Shown piece after piece: positions 25,684 to 37,134 of a stretch of DNA of 64,000 bases (position 1 is the first letter of the stretch; every line of letters starts with the position of its first letter). Made by a program: the position numbers and the translations under genes. Source of the DNA: Rhineura floridana (lineage: Eukaryota; Chordata; Lepidosauria; Squamata; Rhineuridae); assembly GCF_030035675.1 (NCBI RefSeq), contig NC_084487.1, positions 90,220,486-90,284,485 of the forward strand, given 5' to 3'. The notes under the pieces were generated by a model that saw only the letters and a list, made by a program, of their open reading frames with translations, had not been told where the DNA came from and made no database searches.

Positions 25684-27684
25684 GACACTATATTAGAAGC
25701 TCAACTGGAGTGCATACTGCAGACCAGAAAAGGTACCGCCAGAGCCAAGAAGATGTCAGCATGGTTAACGAGCAAAGTCAAGGAAGCTCTTAGAGGCAAA
25801 AAGTCTTCCTTCAAAAAATGGAAGTCTTGTCCAAATGAAGAAAATAAAAAAGAACACAAACTCTGGCAAAAGAAATGCAAGAAGACAATAAGGGATGCTA
25901 AAAAAGAATTTGAGGAGCACATTGCTAAGAACATAAAAACCAACAACAAAAAATTCTATAAATACATTCAAAGCAGGAGACCATCTAGGGAGACAATTGG
26001 ACCCTTGGATGATAAGGGAGTCAAAGGTGTACTAAAGAACGATAAGGAGATTGCAGAGAAGCTAAATGAATTCTTTGTATCTGTCTTCAGAGTGGAAGAT
26101 ATAGGGCAGATCCCTGAACCTGAACTAACATTTGCAGGAAGGGATTCTGAGGAACTGAGACAAATAGTGGTAACGAGAGAGGAAGTTCTAAGCTTAATGG
26201 ACAATATAAAAACTGACAAATCACCGGGCCCGGATGGCATCCACCCGAGAGTTCTCAAAGAACTCAAAGGTGAAATTGCTGATCTGCTAACTAAAATATG
26301 TAACTTGTCCCTTGGGTCCTCCTCCGTGCCTGAGGACTGGAAAGTGGCAAATGTAACGCCAATCTTCAAAAAGGGATCCAGAGGGGATCCCGGAAATTAC
26401 AGGCCAGTTAGCTTAACTTCTGTCCCTGGAAAACTGGTAGAAAGTATTATTAAAGCTAGATTAACTAAGCACATAGAAGAACAAGCCTTGCTGAAGCAGA
26501 GCCAGCATGGCTTCTGCAAGGGAAAGTCCTGTCTCAGTAACCTATTAGAATTCTTTGAGAGTGTCAACAAGCATATAGATAGAGGTGATCCAGTGGACAT
26601 AGTGTACTTAGACTTTCAAAAAGCGTTTGACAAGGTACCTCACCAAAGGCTTCTGAGGAAGCTTAGCAGTCATGGAATAAGAGGAGAGGTCCTCTTGTGG
26701 ATAAGAAATTGGTTAAGAAGCAGAAAGCAGAGAGTAGGAATAAACGGACAGTTCTCCCAATGGAGGGCTGTAGAAAGTGGAGTCCCTCAAGGATCGGTAT
26801 TGGGACCTGTACTTTTCAACTTGTTCATTAATGACCTAGAATTAGGAGTGAGCAGTGAAGTGGCCAAGTTTGCTGATGACACTAAATTGTTCAGGGTTGT
26901 TAAAACAAAAAGGGATTGCGAAGAGCTCCAAAAAGACCTCTCCAAACTGAGTGAATGGGCAGAAAAATGGCAAATGCAATTCAATATAAACAAGTGTAAA
27001 ATTATGCATATTGGAGCAAAAAATCTGAATTTCACATATACGCTCATGGGGTCTGAACTGGCGGTGACCGACCAGGAGAGAGACCTCAGGGTTGTAGTGG
27101 ACAGCACGATGAAAATGTCGACCCAGTGTGCGGCAGCTGTGAAAAAGGCAAATTCCATGCTAGCGATAATTAGGAAAGGTATTGAAAATAAAACAGCCGA
27201 TATCATAATGCCGTTGTATAAATCTATGGTGCGGCCGCATTTGGAATACTGTGTACAGTTCTGGTGGCCTCATCTCAAAAAGGATATTATAGAGTTGGAA
27301 AAGGTTCAGAAGAGGGCAACCAGAATGATCAAGGGGATGGAGCGACTCCCTTACGAGGAAAGGTTGCAGCATTTGGGGCTTTTTAGTTTAGAGAAAAGGC
27401 GGGTCAGAGGAGACATGATAGAAGTGTATAAAATTATGCATGGCATTGAGAAAGTGGATAGAGAAAAGTTCTTCTCCCTCTCTCATAATACTAGAACTCG
27501 TGGACATTCAAAGAAGCTGAATGTTGGAAGATTCAGGACAGACAAAAGGAAGTACTTCTTTACTCAGAGCATAGTTAAACTATGGAATTTGCTCCCACAA
27601 GATGCAGTAATGGCCACCAGCTTGGACGGCTTTAAAAGAAGATTAGACAAATTCATGGAGGACAGGGCTATCAATGGCTACTAG
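25684..27684 (+). CDS. CR1 ORF2 C-terminal part, open frame
   Basis: About 666 residues of CR1 ORF2 remain. They contain the linker and complete reverse transcriptase with NYRPVSLTS, YLDFQKAFDKVPH (motif A), GVPQGSVLGPVLFNLF (motif B) and the FADD catalytic box at 26869-26880. The C-terminal region carries LEYCVQFWWPHL and YEERLQHLGLF. Only about nine residues differ from the same part of the copy at 54283. The predicted frame opens at an ATG at 25648 in the flank, so that start is fortuitous. Without the endonuclease this is a dead but recent copy. Confidence 0.9.
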   Translation, partial: DTILEAQLECILQTRKGTARAKKMSAWLTSKVKEALRGKKSSFKKWKSCPNEENKKEHKLWQKKCKKTIRDAKKEFEEHIAKNIKTNNKKFYKYIQSRRPSRETIGPLDDKGVKGVLKNDKEIAEKLNEFFVSVFRVEDIGQIPEPELTFAGRDSEELRQIVVTREEVLSLMDNIKTDKSPGPDGIHPRVLKELKGEIADLLTKICNLSLGSSSVPEDWKVANVTPIFKKGSRGDPGNYRPVSLTSVPGKLVESIIKARLTKHIEEQALLKQSQHGFCKGKSCLSNLLEFFESVNKHIDRGDPVDIVYLDFQKAFDKVPHQRLLRKLSSHGIRGEVLLWIRNWLRSRKQRVGINGQFSQWRAVESGVPQGSVLGPVLFNLFINDLELGVSSEVAKFADDTKLFRVVKTKRDCEELQKDLSKLSEWAEKWQMQFNINKCKIMHIGAKNLNFTYTLMGSELAVTDQERDLRVVVDSTMKMSTQCAAAVKKANSMLAIIRKGIENKTADIIMPLYKSMVRPHLEYCVQFWWPHLKKDIIELEKVQKRATRMIKGMERLPYEERLQHLGLFSLEKRRVRGDMIEVYKIMHGIEKVDREKFFSLSHNTRTRGHSKKLNVGRFRTDKRKYFFTQSIVKLWNLLPQDAVMATSLDGFKRRLDKFMEDRAINGY

Positions 27685-27896
27685 CCATGATGGCTGTGCT
27701 CTGCCACCCTAGTCAGAGGCAGCATGCTTCTGAAAACCAGTTGCCGGAAGCCTCAGGAGGGGAGAGTGTTCTTGCACTCGGGTCCTGCTTGCGGGCTTCC
27801 CCCAGGCACCTGGTTGGCCACTGTGAGAACAGGATGCTGGACTAGATGGGCCACTGGCCTGATCCAGCAGGCTCTTCTTATGTTCTTATGTTCTTA
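25684..27896 (+). mobile_element. young 5'-truncated CR1 LINE
   Basis: The body is collinear with the CR1 at 54071, beginning at ACACTATATTAGAAGC and ending in the repeated TTCTTATG tail. It is truncated within ORF2, so the endonuclease and ORF1 are missing. The remaining frame is fully open to its stop at 27684. Flanks show no clear target duplication. Retrotransposition by itself is impossible without the missing 5' half. Confidence 0.95.
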
Positions 27897-29092
27897 AGAA
27901 TGAAGAATGTTTTTCAGGACTTGAACCATCTGTTGATGCTGTGGACCATAAATCCATCACTGCATACTGGGATTTAAAAAATGGGATACAACTTCATTTA
28001 AAAGACCCAGTCTACATTGTAGACTGGAGACCATGTTAGATCCGTGTTCAGTTTGTGATAAATACAATACCAGCAGTAATGCCTTTTTGGCTCTTATAAT
28101 AGTGGGGTAGCATCCTGTACAACCCTTACCAGCAAATATCTTCAAACCTCTGCTGGTCTTTTGCAGGAACACGTACACCCACAGTGGATTGAAACTGCAT
28201 TGTTGTGTACAGGTGACTACTGATGCTGCTAGCATGGTTTCCCCCCCCCCTAAACTCTGGTGGCTTGAAGCATGTCTTCGCTGGAAAGTGCTACTGACAG
28301 ACAGCAGGAATTTAATGGACACTTGCTCTCAATTGCACTGCTGAGGACAAGATAAGGACGCATAAAACTGTCTTTATTATGTCCAATAACAAATAAACCT
28401 GTCCCTCTTGAAAACTGGTTAGCATTCAGTCTGGTAATACAGAAGCAGCTTGTTTTTCCCAGGATCTGAAATTGGAAGTGCATTGAATTTGTATTGCGGG
28501 TTGAGGATTTATGGCTGAGATCCTTTGCCCTTAACTGAGTAACACAATAACGTTTCCACAGTCATAGCCATCTCATTATACAGCCACAAGAGTGGCTGTA
28601 TACTATAGCCAGTGGAGATTTTTCACATTCCACAATGTTAAATTGAAAATACCCCCATGCCATTCTGATGCTTCCCATAAGCTCATTTCAAAACAAAACC
28701 TTACATAACTTATAGTCCTGAACTCAGAAACGCTTGCTTAATAATCCTGTCAATTTTCATGGCGATACACAAAACAAGTCAGAGAGAATAGACAGTTCAA
28801 AGTGTAAAAAGAGAGAGAAAAACCTCAGAGCCCTTTTGGACTTTTTTCTCTGAGAGTTATAATCTGTTGAAATTCATTAAAAATCAGCCATGTTCACAGA
28901 GTACTTGTAATCCTAATACTGATGTTGCCCCATACTCTGACCTTCATCTGCTGTGGTTTAAAAGTTTAAAAAATGCCTGGCTGATTTTTAATTAATTTAA
29001 TAAATTTTGGCTGGGACCCAATGATAGCGCAGAGCATGCTCAGTAAGAACCAACTGTCAGAGTTCTCACAGCTGCTGGGCTTGGCTAATCAG
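27897..29092. other. intergenic, no gene recognised
   Basis: No exon, domain or recognised repeat is seen. The overlapping minus-strand ORFs at 27957-28483 carry no domain. Confidence 0.5.
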
Positions 29093-29093
29093 G

Positions 29094-29366
29094 GGGCCAC
29101 ACCCACACCAGACTTTGATTTCATGTGAGACAGTCATGGCTTCCCTCAAAGAATCCTGGGAAGTGTAGTTTGTGAAGGGTGCTAAGAGACTCCCATTCCC
29201 CTGAGAGAATGGTTTAACAGTCAGCCACTCTGACTGAAGGTCTGTGAGGGGAACAGGGCGTCTCCTAGCTACTCTCAGCACCCTTCACTAACTACACTTC
29301 CCAGGATTCTTTGGGAGAAGCCATGACTGTCCAAAGTGAAATAAAGGCCTGGTGTGGATGTGGCCA
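29094..29366. repeat. long palindromic MITE
   Basis: The left half (GGCCACACCCACACCAG, CAGTCATGGCTTCC, AGAATCCTGGGAAGTGTAG, GTGAAGGGTGCT) recurs reversed and complemented in the right half up to GGTGTGGATGTGGCC. The element is about 270 bp with arms of about 100 bases and no coding capacity. The AAGTGTAG/ACTACACTTCCCAG block is typical of hAT-derived reptile MITEs. I see no clean target duplication. Confidence 0.7.
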
Positions 29367-29560
29367 GGGACAGCTTTGGTTTAAATTTGGGTGGGAGGCT
29401 ACATGTGTCTGCTGTAGAATAAAAAGGTGGGGGAAACGCTGAAAAAGAATGATTCTGTTTACAATGTTTTCCTTTTGGAAAGGAAAGGGGCTTCCCTTCT
29501 GCCCAGTGCCCACCCATCCAATCTCCTCCCCTCCCACTCCCTGCCCCTTCCCTGGGTCAG

Positions 29561-29764
29561 TGTTGGACTACGACCTGGGAGACCAGGGTTCGAATCCCCA
29601 CACAGCCATGAAGCTGACTGGGTGACCTTGGGCCAGTCACTGCCTCTTAGCCTTAGAGGAAGACAATGGTGAAATCACTTCTGAATACCATTTACCATGA
29701 AAACCCTATTCAAAAGGTCGCAATAGGTGGGGATTGACTTGAAGGCAGTCCATTTTCATTTTCA
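29561..29764 (+). repeat. tRNA-derived SINE, 5'-truncated
   Basis: Same family as 2485, starting inside the tRNA-like head at GTGTTGGACTACGACC and running to the GGCAGTCCATTTTC tail. It directly abuts the tandem array that follows. Confidence 0.8.
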
Positions 29765-30510
29765 AACATGATTGCATAGAAATAAATCCCACTGAACTCA
29801 AAAAATATGCAAATGATCAAACCCAGCCTCCCTTCTTCCCCCTATCCCCACCTCTTGCCCCTCCCCTCCCCCTTCCTTTGCCCCTCACTCCCCATCCCCT
29901 TCCAATCCCCTCTTTCTCCTTCTTCCCCTTCCCCCTCCACCCCTTCCTCCTCCCCATGGTCAGTTTTACCTATCTTAAACATGATTGCACGGAAGTAAAT
30001 ACCATTGAACTCTATAAGCATGCAAATGATCAAACCTGCTCTCCCCTCCACCTTCCTTTGCCCCCCTCCAATACGCTCCTTCCCACTCCCACTCCTCCTC
30101 CCCCATGGTCAGTGTTTCCTATCCTAACCAAGATTGCATAGGAGTAAATCCCATTGAAAATAAGCATGCAAATGATCAGACCTGCTTTTCCCCTCTCCTC
30201 TCCCTTCCTCCTCCCTTGCCCACTCAAGCCCTCCGTCCCTCCCCCCCCCCCCGGTCCATTTTACCTATCCTAAGCATGATTGCCCGGGAGTAAATCGCAC
30301 TGAATTTAATAAACGTGCAAATGATCAAACCTGCCCTTCTCCTCCCCTCCCCATCCTGCCTGCTCCCCTCCCAGTCCTCCCCTTTGCACTTCCTCCCCTC
30401 CTCCTCCCTTCCCCATCCTCTGTGGTCAATTTCACCTATCCTAAGCATGATTGCAGGGGAGTAAATCCCATTGAACTCAATAAGCATGCAAATGATCCAT
30501 CCATTCTCAG
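29764..30510 (+). repeat. five-unit tandem array with pyrimidine-rich spacers
   Basis: Five units begin near 29764, 29977, 30126, 30270 and 30443. Each has a conserved core (CATGATTGCA, GTAAATCCCATTGAA, ATGCAAATGATCAAACC) followed by a C/T-rich spacer of about 80-150 bases. Unit lengths are about 213, 149, 144 and 173. The core resembles half of the short palindromic repeat family of the window. ORFs rich in Pro/Ser or Gly/Glu here are translated low-complexity sequence. Confidence 0.8.
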
Positions 30511-30560
30511 CAAACATGGACAGGATCCCATTTCTTACCTCCCGGATTAAAAAGCAGGGA

Positions 30561-31912
30561 AATTCACTAACAGGCAAAAAACCTTGTGGTTTAAGAACAT
30601 ACATATAGCCCACTGCTATTCTATCAAACTTTAAAAAGCAGGGAAATTGGGCAGCTATAGTGAATGCACCAGGGGAGCAGGAGACCTGAACTCCTCTCTG
30701 AGATATTGGACTGCCCTATAAATTGGTCAAAATGTAAACACCATTTGGGTTGGTCTTTCATAGTCCAATCCACTTCCTGTGTAGCTTGGAAGAATTTGGT
30801 AAAATGTGCCTCTGAGCATATGGTGAGTGGTGGCAACACCTGCAATCAGCCCAAATAATAGAAAGAAGACATGTGCTGTGCTGATCTTGTTTTAGCAGGG
30901 AGGAAGCAACATTATTAAGACAGTTGATATAGTTCAGATGGTCACTTTGAATATGTCTGATTTCCTTTGCAATTTTAGTGACGTTTCCTATAGGAAATCA
31001 TTTTCTTTTGTTTCTATTTCTGTGAATATGTGAAGTACAGCAACTCTTTGCAAAATTTATACTAAAAAAACTCCAAACATAATTGTGGAATAATGGCACT
31101 GACTTCTGCAGAATAGTCTCCAGTGGACCTCAGGACTGTCTCAATTTGCACAAGATAAAACAGTGGAAGGTGAAATATATTCTAGCAAAAGGCTAGGTGT
31201 GCTCTATGTTTTTAATTGACTGTGCCCACCTTGCCTTAAATGAAGTGATTTAAACATAGCAGGCTGAAAATATGCATCCTCTTTTTTCCAACAGCTAGAG
31301 CCATTGCTGAAGTAGCAACATATTGGAATTAGTCTGATTTTTCATCAAACTGCAGGTCCAAATTCCACTGTTAATGCACCCAAAATAGAAATAGAACATA
31401 ACCTCCAATTTGAAACACAAAAGACTGTCTTCACCATCATATGACACTGACCAATAAAAAGGCTTTGAAATTAATAAAAATAAATTTGACACAGATTGCT
31501 GGGATGAATAATGAGGGAAATAAAATTTTCTAGTGTAGATTCTCTGTAGAAACATTAATAACAGAGGAAAGAAGCAAAGTAAGAACACCAGCAAACATAC
31601 AAAAATATGATTCTCTATCTTTGGAGATGGCAAGTGTTGCCACCACTCACCATATGCTCAGAGGCACATTTTACCAAATTCTTCCAAGCCGCACAAGAAG
31701 TGGATTGGACTGTGAAAGACCAACCCAAATGGTGTTTGCATTTTGACCAATTTGTAGGGCAGTACAATATCTCAGAGAGGAGTTCAGGTCTCCTGCTCCC
31801 CTGGTGCATTCACTATAGCTGCCCAATTTCCCTGCTTTTTAAAGTTTGATAGAATAGCTTTGGGCTATAGGTATGTTCTTAAACCGCAAGGTTTTTTGCC
31901 TATTAGTGAATT
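30561..31912. repeat. large inverted repeat (about 283-bp arms)
   Basis: The left arm (30561-30843) and the right arm (about 31629-31912) are inverted copies, roughly 95% identical by eye. They share ATTCACTAACAGGCAAAAAA versus its complement TTTTTTGCCTATTAGTGAAT, the CACCAGGGGAGCAGGAG block and GGTGAGTGGTGGCAACAC. The spacer is about 785 bp and has no ORF of note. It could be one foldback-type element or two head-to-head copies of one repeat family. Confidence 0.8.
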
Positions 31913-32319
31913 AGATTTAATTTACGTTTCAATTAAAGTTACTGACAATTACATCCTTGTTTTCCTATTATCATGTACAGCTCTGTTAATGAACTTCTCA
32001 AACACATTGTGTTCATTTTCAGTTACTTCTTGCATGCTCGGTAGTTCAAGCCCTTAATTTGATATACTTATCTGTTCATTCATATCATAAGTAAAAGGTG
32101 ATGTCTTTTCAAACCACAAAATTTTAAGTTTTGTCCTAGGTGATGAAAAAGAACACTGAACTGTAATTTGTGTTTGGAAGTAGTCAGGGATAAAATTCTT
32201 ACTTAGTTCATTCAAGGAAACACAGAACCAAGACTATCAAAACATTTTTTTTAAATGGCAGCTAAGTTGGTTTGGGGATGTATAGATAATTCCCTGGCTC
32301 TAGATCTACCTAAGGAGCT

Positions 32320-32392
32320 GCAATCCTGTGCAAACTTACCAAGGTGGAAATCCCATAGAATTCCATGGGACTTATGTATGCATAGGATTGGA
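32320..32392. repeat. short palindromic interspersed repeat
   Basis: Contains GGAAATCCCATAGAATTCC and CATGGGACTTATG, ending GCATAGGATTGG, as in the family at 6020. Confidence 0.6.
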
Positions 32393-32508
32393 TCACATCA
32401 TGCTGGGGAATCTTTATTTTTTCATGCCTTGACACATATACATGGGAGTAAGCCCCTTGAAAATAAGTAGACTTTATGACATAGTAAACTTTGCAAGTAG
32501 AATTATAG

Positions 32509-32787
32509 TGCGAGCCGTTTCCGACTCTTAGGGTGACGTCTTGCAACGTTTACTAGGCAGACCGTATATATGGGGTGGGATTGCCAGTTCCTTCCCCGGC
32601 CTTTCTTTACCCCCCAGCGTATGCCGGATACTCATTTTACCGACCACGGATGGATGGAAGGCTGAGTGGACCTCGACCCCTTTTACCGGAGATTCAACTT
32701 CCTCCTTCCGTTGGAATCGAACTCCGGCCATGAGCAGAGCTTTTGGCTGCGTTACTGCCGCTTACCACTCTGCGCCACGGAGGAGCG
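32509..32787 (-). repeat. tRNA-derived SINE, second family
   Basis: On the minus strand it starts GCTCCTCCGTGGCGCAGAG (A-box-like), continues with GGAGTTCGATTCC (B-box-like), then CCATCCATCC, GGTAAAATGAGTA and a GACGTCACCC, GAGTCGGAAACGGC tail of Bov-B type. This differs in head and body from the SINE at 2485. It is a mobile repeat and not a tRNA gene. Confidence 0.8.
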
Positions 32788-32789
32788 GC

Positions 32790-34896
32790 CCAATAAAAAT
32801 CCACATTTTAGCATCAAGGTTGGGTGAAGTTGCTATCAAAAAAAGTCAAACCCTGTACTAATGCACTACTCAGTGTCGTGTTGAGCAAACCATTATCGCT
32901 TGAGGAATGTATGTGGTTTTTTCCCTATTTCAATCATTGTCTGGTGCCAAGAGTTCACAGCATTTAAGAGGAGACCTGGTTGTTGGGAAGCAGCGGGAGC
33001 ACAGAAACAGGGCCAGGGAAATACGATGGCCAAACACACTCCAACCTTCTGCCACTGGTTATCCCGGCTAAGATCCAGTTCCTGAACAATTGGGTATGTA
33101 AAGTTTGCTCTAGGACATGGAAGCAGTGATATGCAAAAAATGCAACTGTCAAAATCCATCTGTTACAGCACAAGGACACAGAGAAAACACATAAAACTGA
33201 ATATATACACATGTAAGACGGAAACAAACGTATTTGCAGAAATTGCAGTACAAAAGGGTTTTATTGGCATGACAGATGAAAATTCCAGGAAAACATTTAA
33301 TGTTAACTGCTGACTTTGCTTTTACAAACTCTCTTGCAAAGGAGTTGGATTGAATATCTTCGCAGCACTGCCAGAGCAAGTGCCTGGTAATTTACCAGGC
33401 AACCACGGAGTCTTTTCTGAATAAATCTGTTTATTCTTTTAATAAAAGCGCCTGGTCAAGACAGAGTCTTCGAACAACTGCGCCCATAAATACTGAAAGT
33501 GTACAATCTTCTGTGAGGGAAAAAGATGTAGAATGGAAGTCCCCCCGCCCCTGGCGAATAGCAGTTAAAACATTATTTTAGTCTGAATACACACAAATGG
33601 GTAAATCACATTCCCCGATTTATTGCTGTTCCTTTTTCTCCTGATAACTACTGTGTATTAATCTAGTGCTGTCCTTTAAAAATATATTTTAATGTAAAAT
33701 GCCCAAAATTCTTAGTATTTGCCAAAAATGAGAAAAGTGAAAGGTTTTTCTAGCGCAAATTATATAATTTATATAATTAGAGGTCATCTTTTCCCACAAA
33801 TAAAAAAACAATGGGACAAATAGCAACAGATTGCTTATTAGGATGGCTTTGGAGTTCTTTTTAACAGAAAAGTAGAATCTGCACAAATTATTATTCATTC
33901 AAGAACTGGAAAGCAAAATTGAAGCAACAAAAGCGTTTGAGTGAGACAAGAAATAAACCAAGCTACCCAATAGCATGAGCAATTGAAATATTTAATGCAG
34001 TTTATAACTGAAAGTAACTGGGCACTATTCCCAATTCTTCCCATTATTGCCACATTCCATTCACTTTTCAGCAAGTGAACATAATTTTTTTTTGCCTTGA
34101 AAACACATGTATGTTACCTTTAAGCCAGTACTGTACAGAATTGTGTAACCCAATGTATGAAATATAACACAGGAAACTCAGTATATATAACTATATAAAG
34201 ATTATCACCCAAATCTAGTGATCCTGTTCTACAGGCAGTATAGATTTTACACATACAGAATAGCATTTTCATGTAAGCAACACCCCGTAGGATCCTACTA
34301 TACATAGGAAACAAAAGCAGATCCACTGCTTAATTTCCTCCACGTAGAAATCTACATAGGATCCTGTCATGAGGGAATCCTATGCATACTGGAAGATGTA
34401 TATGCAGAAACTGCCACACTGACTATGCAGTATGAATAGACTGTCAGTCCTTTCAAATTGGCTATCTGTATCTTAATGCAATAGAGATCACATATCTCCA
34501 CAGAAGCATCACATATGGTACTAGCTCTTTTATACACCAGTATCTCTTGATCGAGTCCAATATTTATTTATTTATTTATTTATTTACACCCGCACACATT
34601 CTTTGTGGTGATACCCCTGAATATAATTAAACAATAAAAATGTTCAGATTAGAAAATCATTTGTGAAGCTATCACTTTCCACTTCTAAAGTTCAATTCAA
34701 TATAATCTAATATTTTCATTATAAACAGGTTATTTACACTGAAATTAAACTGTGGTCCCATAGATACATCATAAATGAGAAAATCATTTAAAAATTATTT
34801 ACACTTTTGAATGAATTTGTTCTCCAAGATAACAAAGATTATGCAAAGACCGAAGGGGGAAAATGAACGGTAAACAGGTATATTTATTTGTATTTT
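32790..34896 (-). other. CTTNBP2: CTTNBP2 3' UTR and flank
   Basis: Sequence downstream of the CTTNBP2 stop on the minus strand. A minus-strand AATAAA lies only nine bases beyond the stop (34883-34888), and others lie farther out among the (TTTA)n run at 34561-34588 and near 33255. Which is used cannot be told. A 10-bp-arm palindrome (TGCCTGGTAA, TTACCAGGCA) lies at 33381-33401. No other exon is seen. Confidence 0.45.
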
Positions 34897-35145
34897 TCAA
34901 GTTGTATTTTTTTTGTGCATGTTCCAAATGTATTCTTTTGAGTCATTCACTGCCTCTATTTGCCTTGTATTGCTGCTGCTGCTTCGTTTAGTGTTCTGAG
35001 AAGACTGGCTGACTTTACTTCTGGGGACCGGAAGAAAAGATTTCACTCTTGAAACACCACTCTTGAAAGACTCAGTTTTTGATTTACTGTTGCTGCATTC
35101 TACAGTTTGACTGCTGCTGAGAGGGCAGATCCCAGAATTTCCATC
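34897..35145 (-). CDS. CTTNBP2: CTTNBP2 terminal coding exon
   Basis: Reading the minus strand from the acceptor TTAACAG, the exon encodes [20 protein letters not shown], then [34 protein letters not shown] and a stop at 34897-34899. These blocks match the C-terminus of CTTNBP2 (cortactin-binding protein 2), a neuronal dendritic-spine and cytoskeletal scaffold, as I remember the human protein. The very end ([11 protein letters not shown]) differs from mammals. The exon is phase 0 at its start and joins 49168-49272 in frame across a 14-kb intron. The convergent position beside CFTR agrees with amniote synteny. Confidence 0.92.
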   Translation of the reverse strand, partial: DGNSGICPLSSSQTVECSNSKSKTESFKSGVSRVKSFLPVPRSKVSQSSQNTKRSSSSNTRQIEAVNDSKEYIWNMHKKNTT

Positions 35146-35393
35146 CTGTTAACAGAATAACATTTTTACAAAGTAAATGATTTCACTCCTAACATAAGCA
35201 AAAAGATAAAACTTCTCTGTGATCAAAAGTCCAGAGTTTCCACACAGCCTCTGCTGCCAGTTTACAGATACAGTAAATTAGTGAATGCATCATTTTGCTT
35301 TGACTACAGCAGATAATGGGAAGCCCTGCTCTGTGGTATGCAAGTCATGTCTCTGGATTTCAGCACTGGCCTTCCTCTGTTCTTGTGCAAGGA

Positions 35394-35478
35394 GATCCTA
35401 TGCATGTTTACTTTGAAGCAAGTCCCAGTGTATTCAATGAGGATGACTTTCTAATAAGTTTGTTTAGGATTTCAGCTT
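35394..35478. repeat. short palindromic interspersed repeat
   Basis: Contains GATCCTATGCATGTTTACTT and AAGCAAGTCCCAGTG, with a decayed second arm. Same family as 6020. Confidence 0.55.
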
Positions 35479-35809
35479 TCAGAACACAAGAGCCCTACGC
35501 AATCAGTCTACCTAGTCCAGTAACATGTTTCCCATCCACATTGGCCAAGCAGATATATATGAGAAGCCAACAATCAAGACATGAAGGTAATACATGTCTC
35601 CTGTTGCTGCTCCCAACCAGCTGGTATTCAATGGCACACTGCCTCTGAACCTGGATGTTGCATCTAGCTATCAGAGGGAGAAAGGGGGTCCTTCTTCAGT
35701 TACCCACATCCTGGTTACATCCATAGTAGGCTACTGTTAACATGTTCTATATGGGCTTGGCTACAGTTTGTAAGCATCAAGTAGTGCAGCTCTCAGGATG
35801 CTTGCTGGA

Positions 35810-36250
35810 GTCAGGTATTTGAAACCCACAACACCTGTACTGTACCAGTTGCATTGCTGAATTTAAAGGACTAGTATTAACCTAAATAGTTTGGGACCAC
35901 ATTAGTTGAAGGACCACCTACACCCAAACGGACCTGCTTGGAGGCTCACAGACAAGAATGATGTAATTGCTTGGTACCAGAGAAGGGTCTTTTCATTGAT
36001 GGTCCCCCACTTTTGAAATGCCCTCTTTTCTATTCCAACCCACTTTTAATTAAAATGCTATGCTGGATTTACCTGTTTTACATTACTGTGCTGGGTTTTA
36101 CTTTTTAATTGCTGCTGGTTGTTGATGCAATTATAATTAGATTGCTTTGATGAAATATTGTGATTGGTTTAACTAATATTTGAATTTGCTAAGTTGTAGG
36201 CTGCTGTGTGAAGGCTCACAAAAAGCAAGCTATATAGCTATATACAGTCT
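35810..36250 (+). repeat. probable LINE 3' fragment
   Basis: Pieces read like the end of an L2/CR1-type ORF2, with GGTACCAGAGAAGGGTCTTTTC followed by a CCCCCACTTTTGAAATGCCC block equivalent to the APxLWNSLP segment. A long AT-rich tail follows. The clade is uncertain. Confidence 0.4.
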
Positions 36251-36698
36251 GCAAACAAACTAAATCATGATTACTAGCTGTTCTTTTCCATCAATTTGTA
36301 GACTCCCGTGCTTGAGAAACTGGACATAGTAAACTAATACACTAGCAGAATGACAGCAAGTGAAGGGGGAAGATGTCACATTACAAGACAGTGCAACGTG
36401 CCAGCTCTATGTGTTTTCTCTCTCCACGTATTGTGTATCTTGTTATCATTATGCTGACCATGTCTCCACTGTTGCCAGCAGCTGCAGTGATGTGGGGCAG
36501 GAAGAGCGAAACACTAATGACCACCAAGACATGAGACAAGCTGAGCTACCTATAATGCACTTACAGCTCCCTATGTTAGAAGTGGTCCCACTTTACAGCA
36601 CTACCTGAGTTTAATTATTTATAATACGTTCTATGAATTTGTGTTCAACTTGTAAGCAAAACTGACTGATCATAAAATAAGTCTTCTTCATAGGTGTC

Positions 36699-37134
36699 AC
36701 TCTGCAGGTGAGGGCCTCCTGCAGATACCATCTTATCAGGAGGTCCATTCTGCACAACATAGGAAGCAGACCTTCAGTGTGGTGGCACCTACCTTTTGGA
36801 ATCCCCTCCCCTTAAATATTAGACAGGCACCATCTCTGTTATCTTTTAGGTGCCTACTGAAGACCTTTCTCTTTCAACAAGCCTTTTAAGTTGAGACCTT
36901 ATCCCAGTCTGCGTCTGTGTTGGAATTGCTTTTTAATGTTTGTTTAAACCTTTTCTTTTTTAAAAAAGATGTTTTTAAAGCGTTTTAAAATAATGCTTTT
37001 AAAGATGTTTTGTTTTAATGTATTTTAAGTCTGTTTTTATGATGTTTTAAAGTGTTTTTAGTGCTTTTGTTTGCAGCCCTGGGCTCCTACTGGGAGGAAG
37101 GGTGGGATATAAATCAAATAATAAATAAATAAAG
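36699..37134 (+). mobile_element. L2-clade LINE 3' end
   Basis: Collinear with 9190-9605: CACTCTGCAGGTGAGGGCC, CCATCTTATCAGGAGGTCC, CTTTTGGAATCCCCTCCCC, TCTTTCAACAAGCC and the GCCCTGGGCTCCTACTGGG tail ending in ATAAATAAATAAA. Truncated at the 5' end. Confidence 0.8.

Noticed and set aside
29764-30510. CRISPR-like repeat array
   Set aside because: Units are 144-213 bases with imperfect cores and low-complexity spacers in a vertebrate genome; this is a minisatellite.
29807-30613. Several Pro/Ser-rich and Gly/Glu-rich ORFs
   Set aside because: They come from the pyrimidine-rich spacers of the tandem array.
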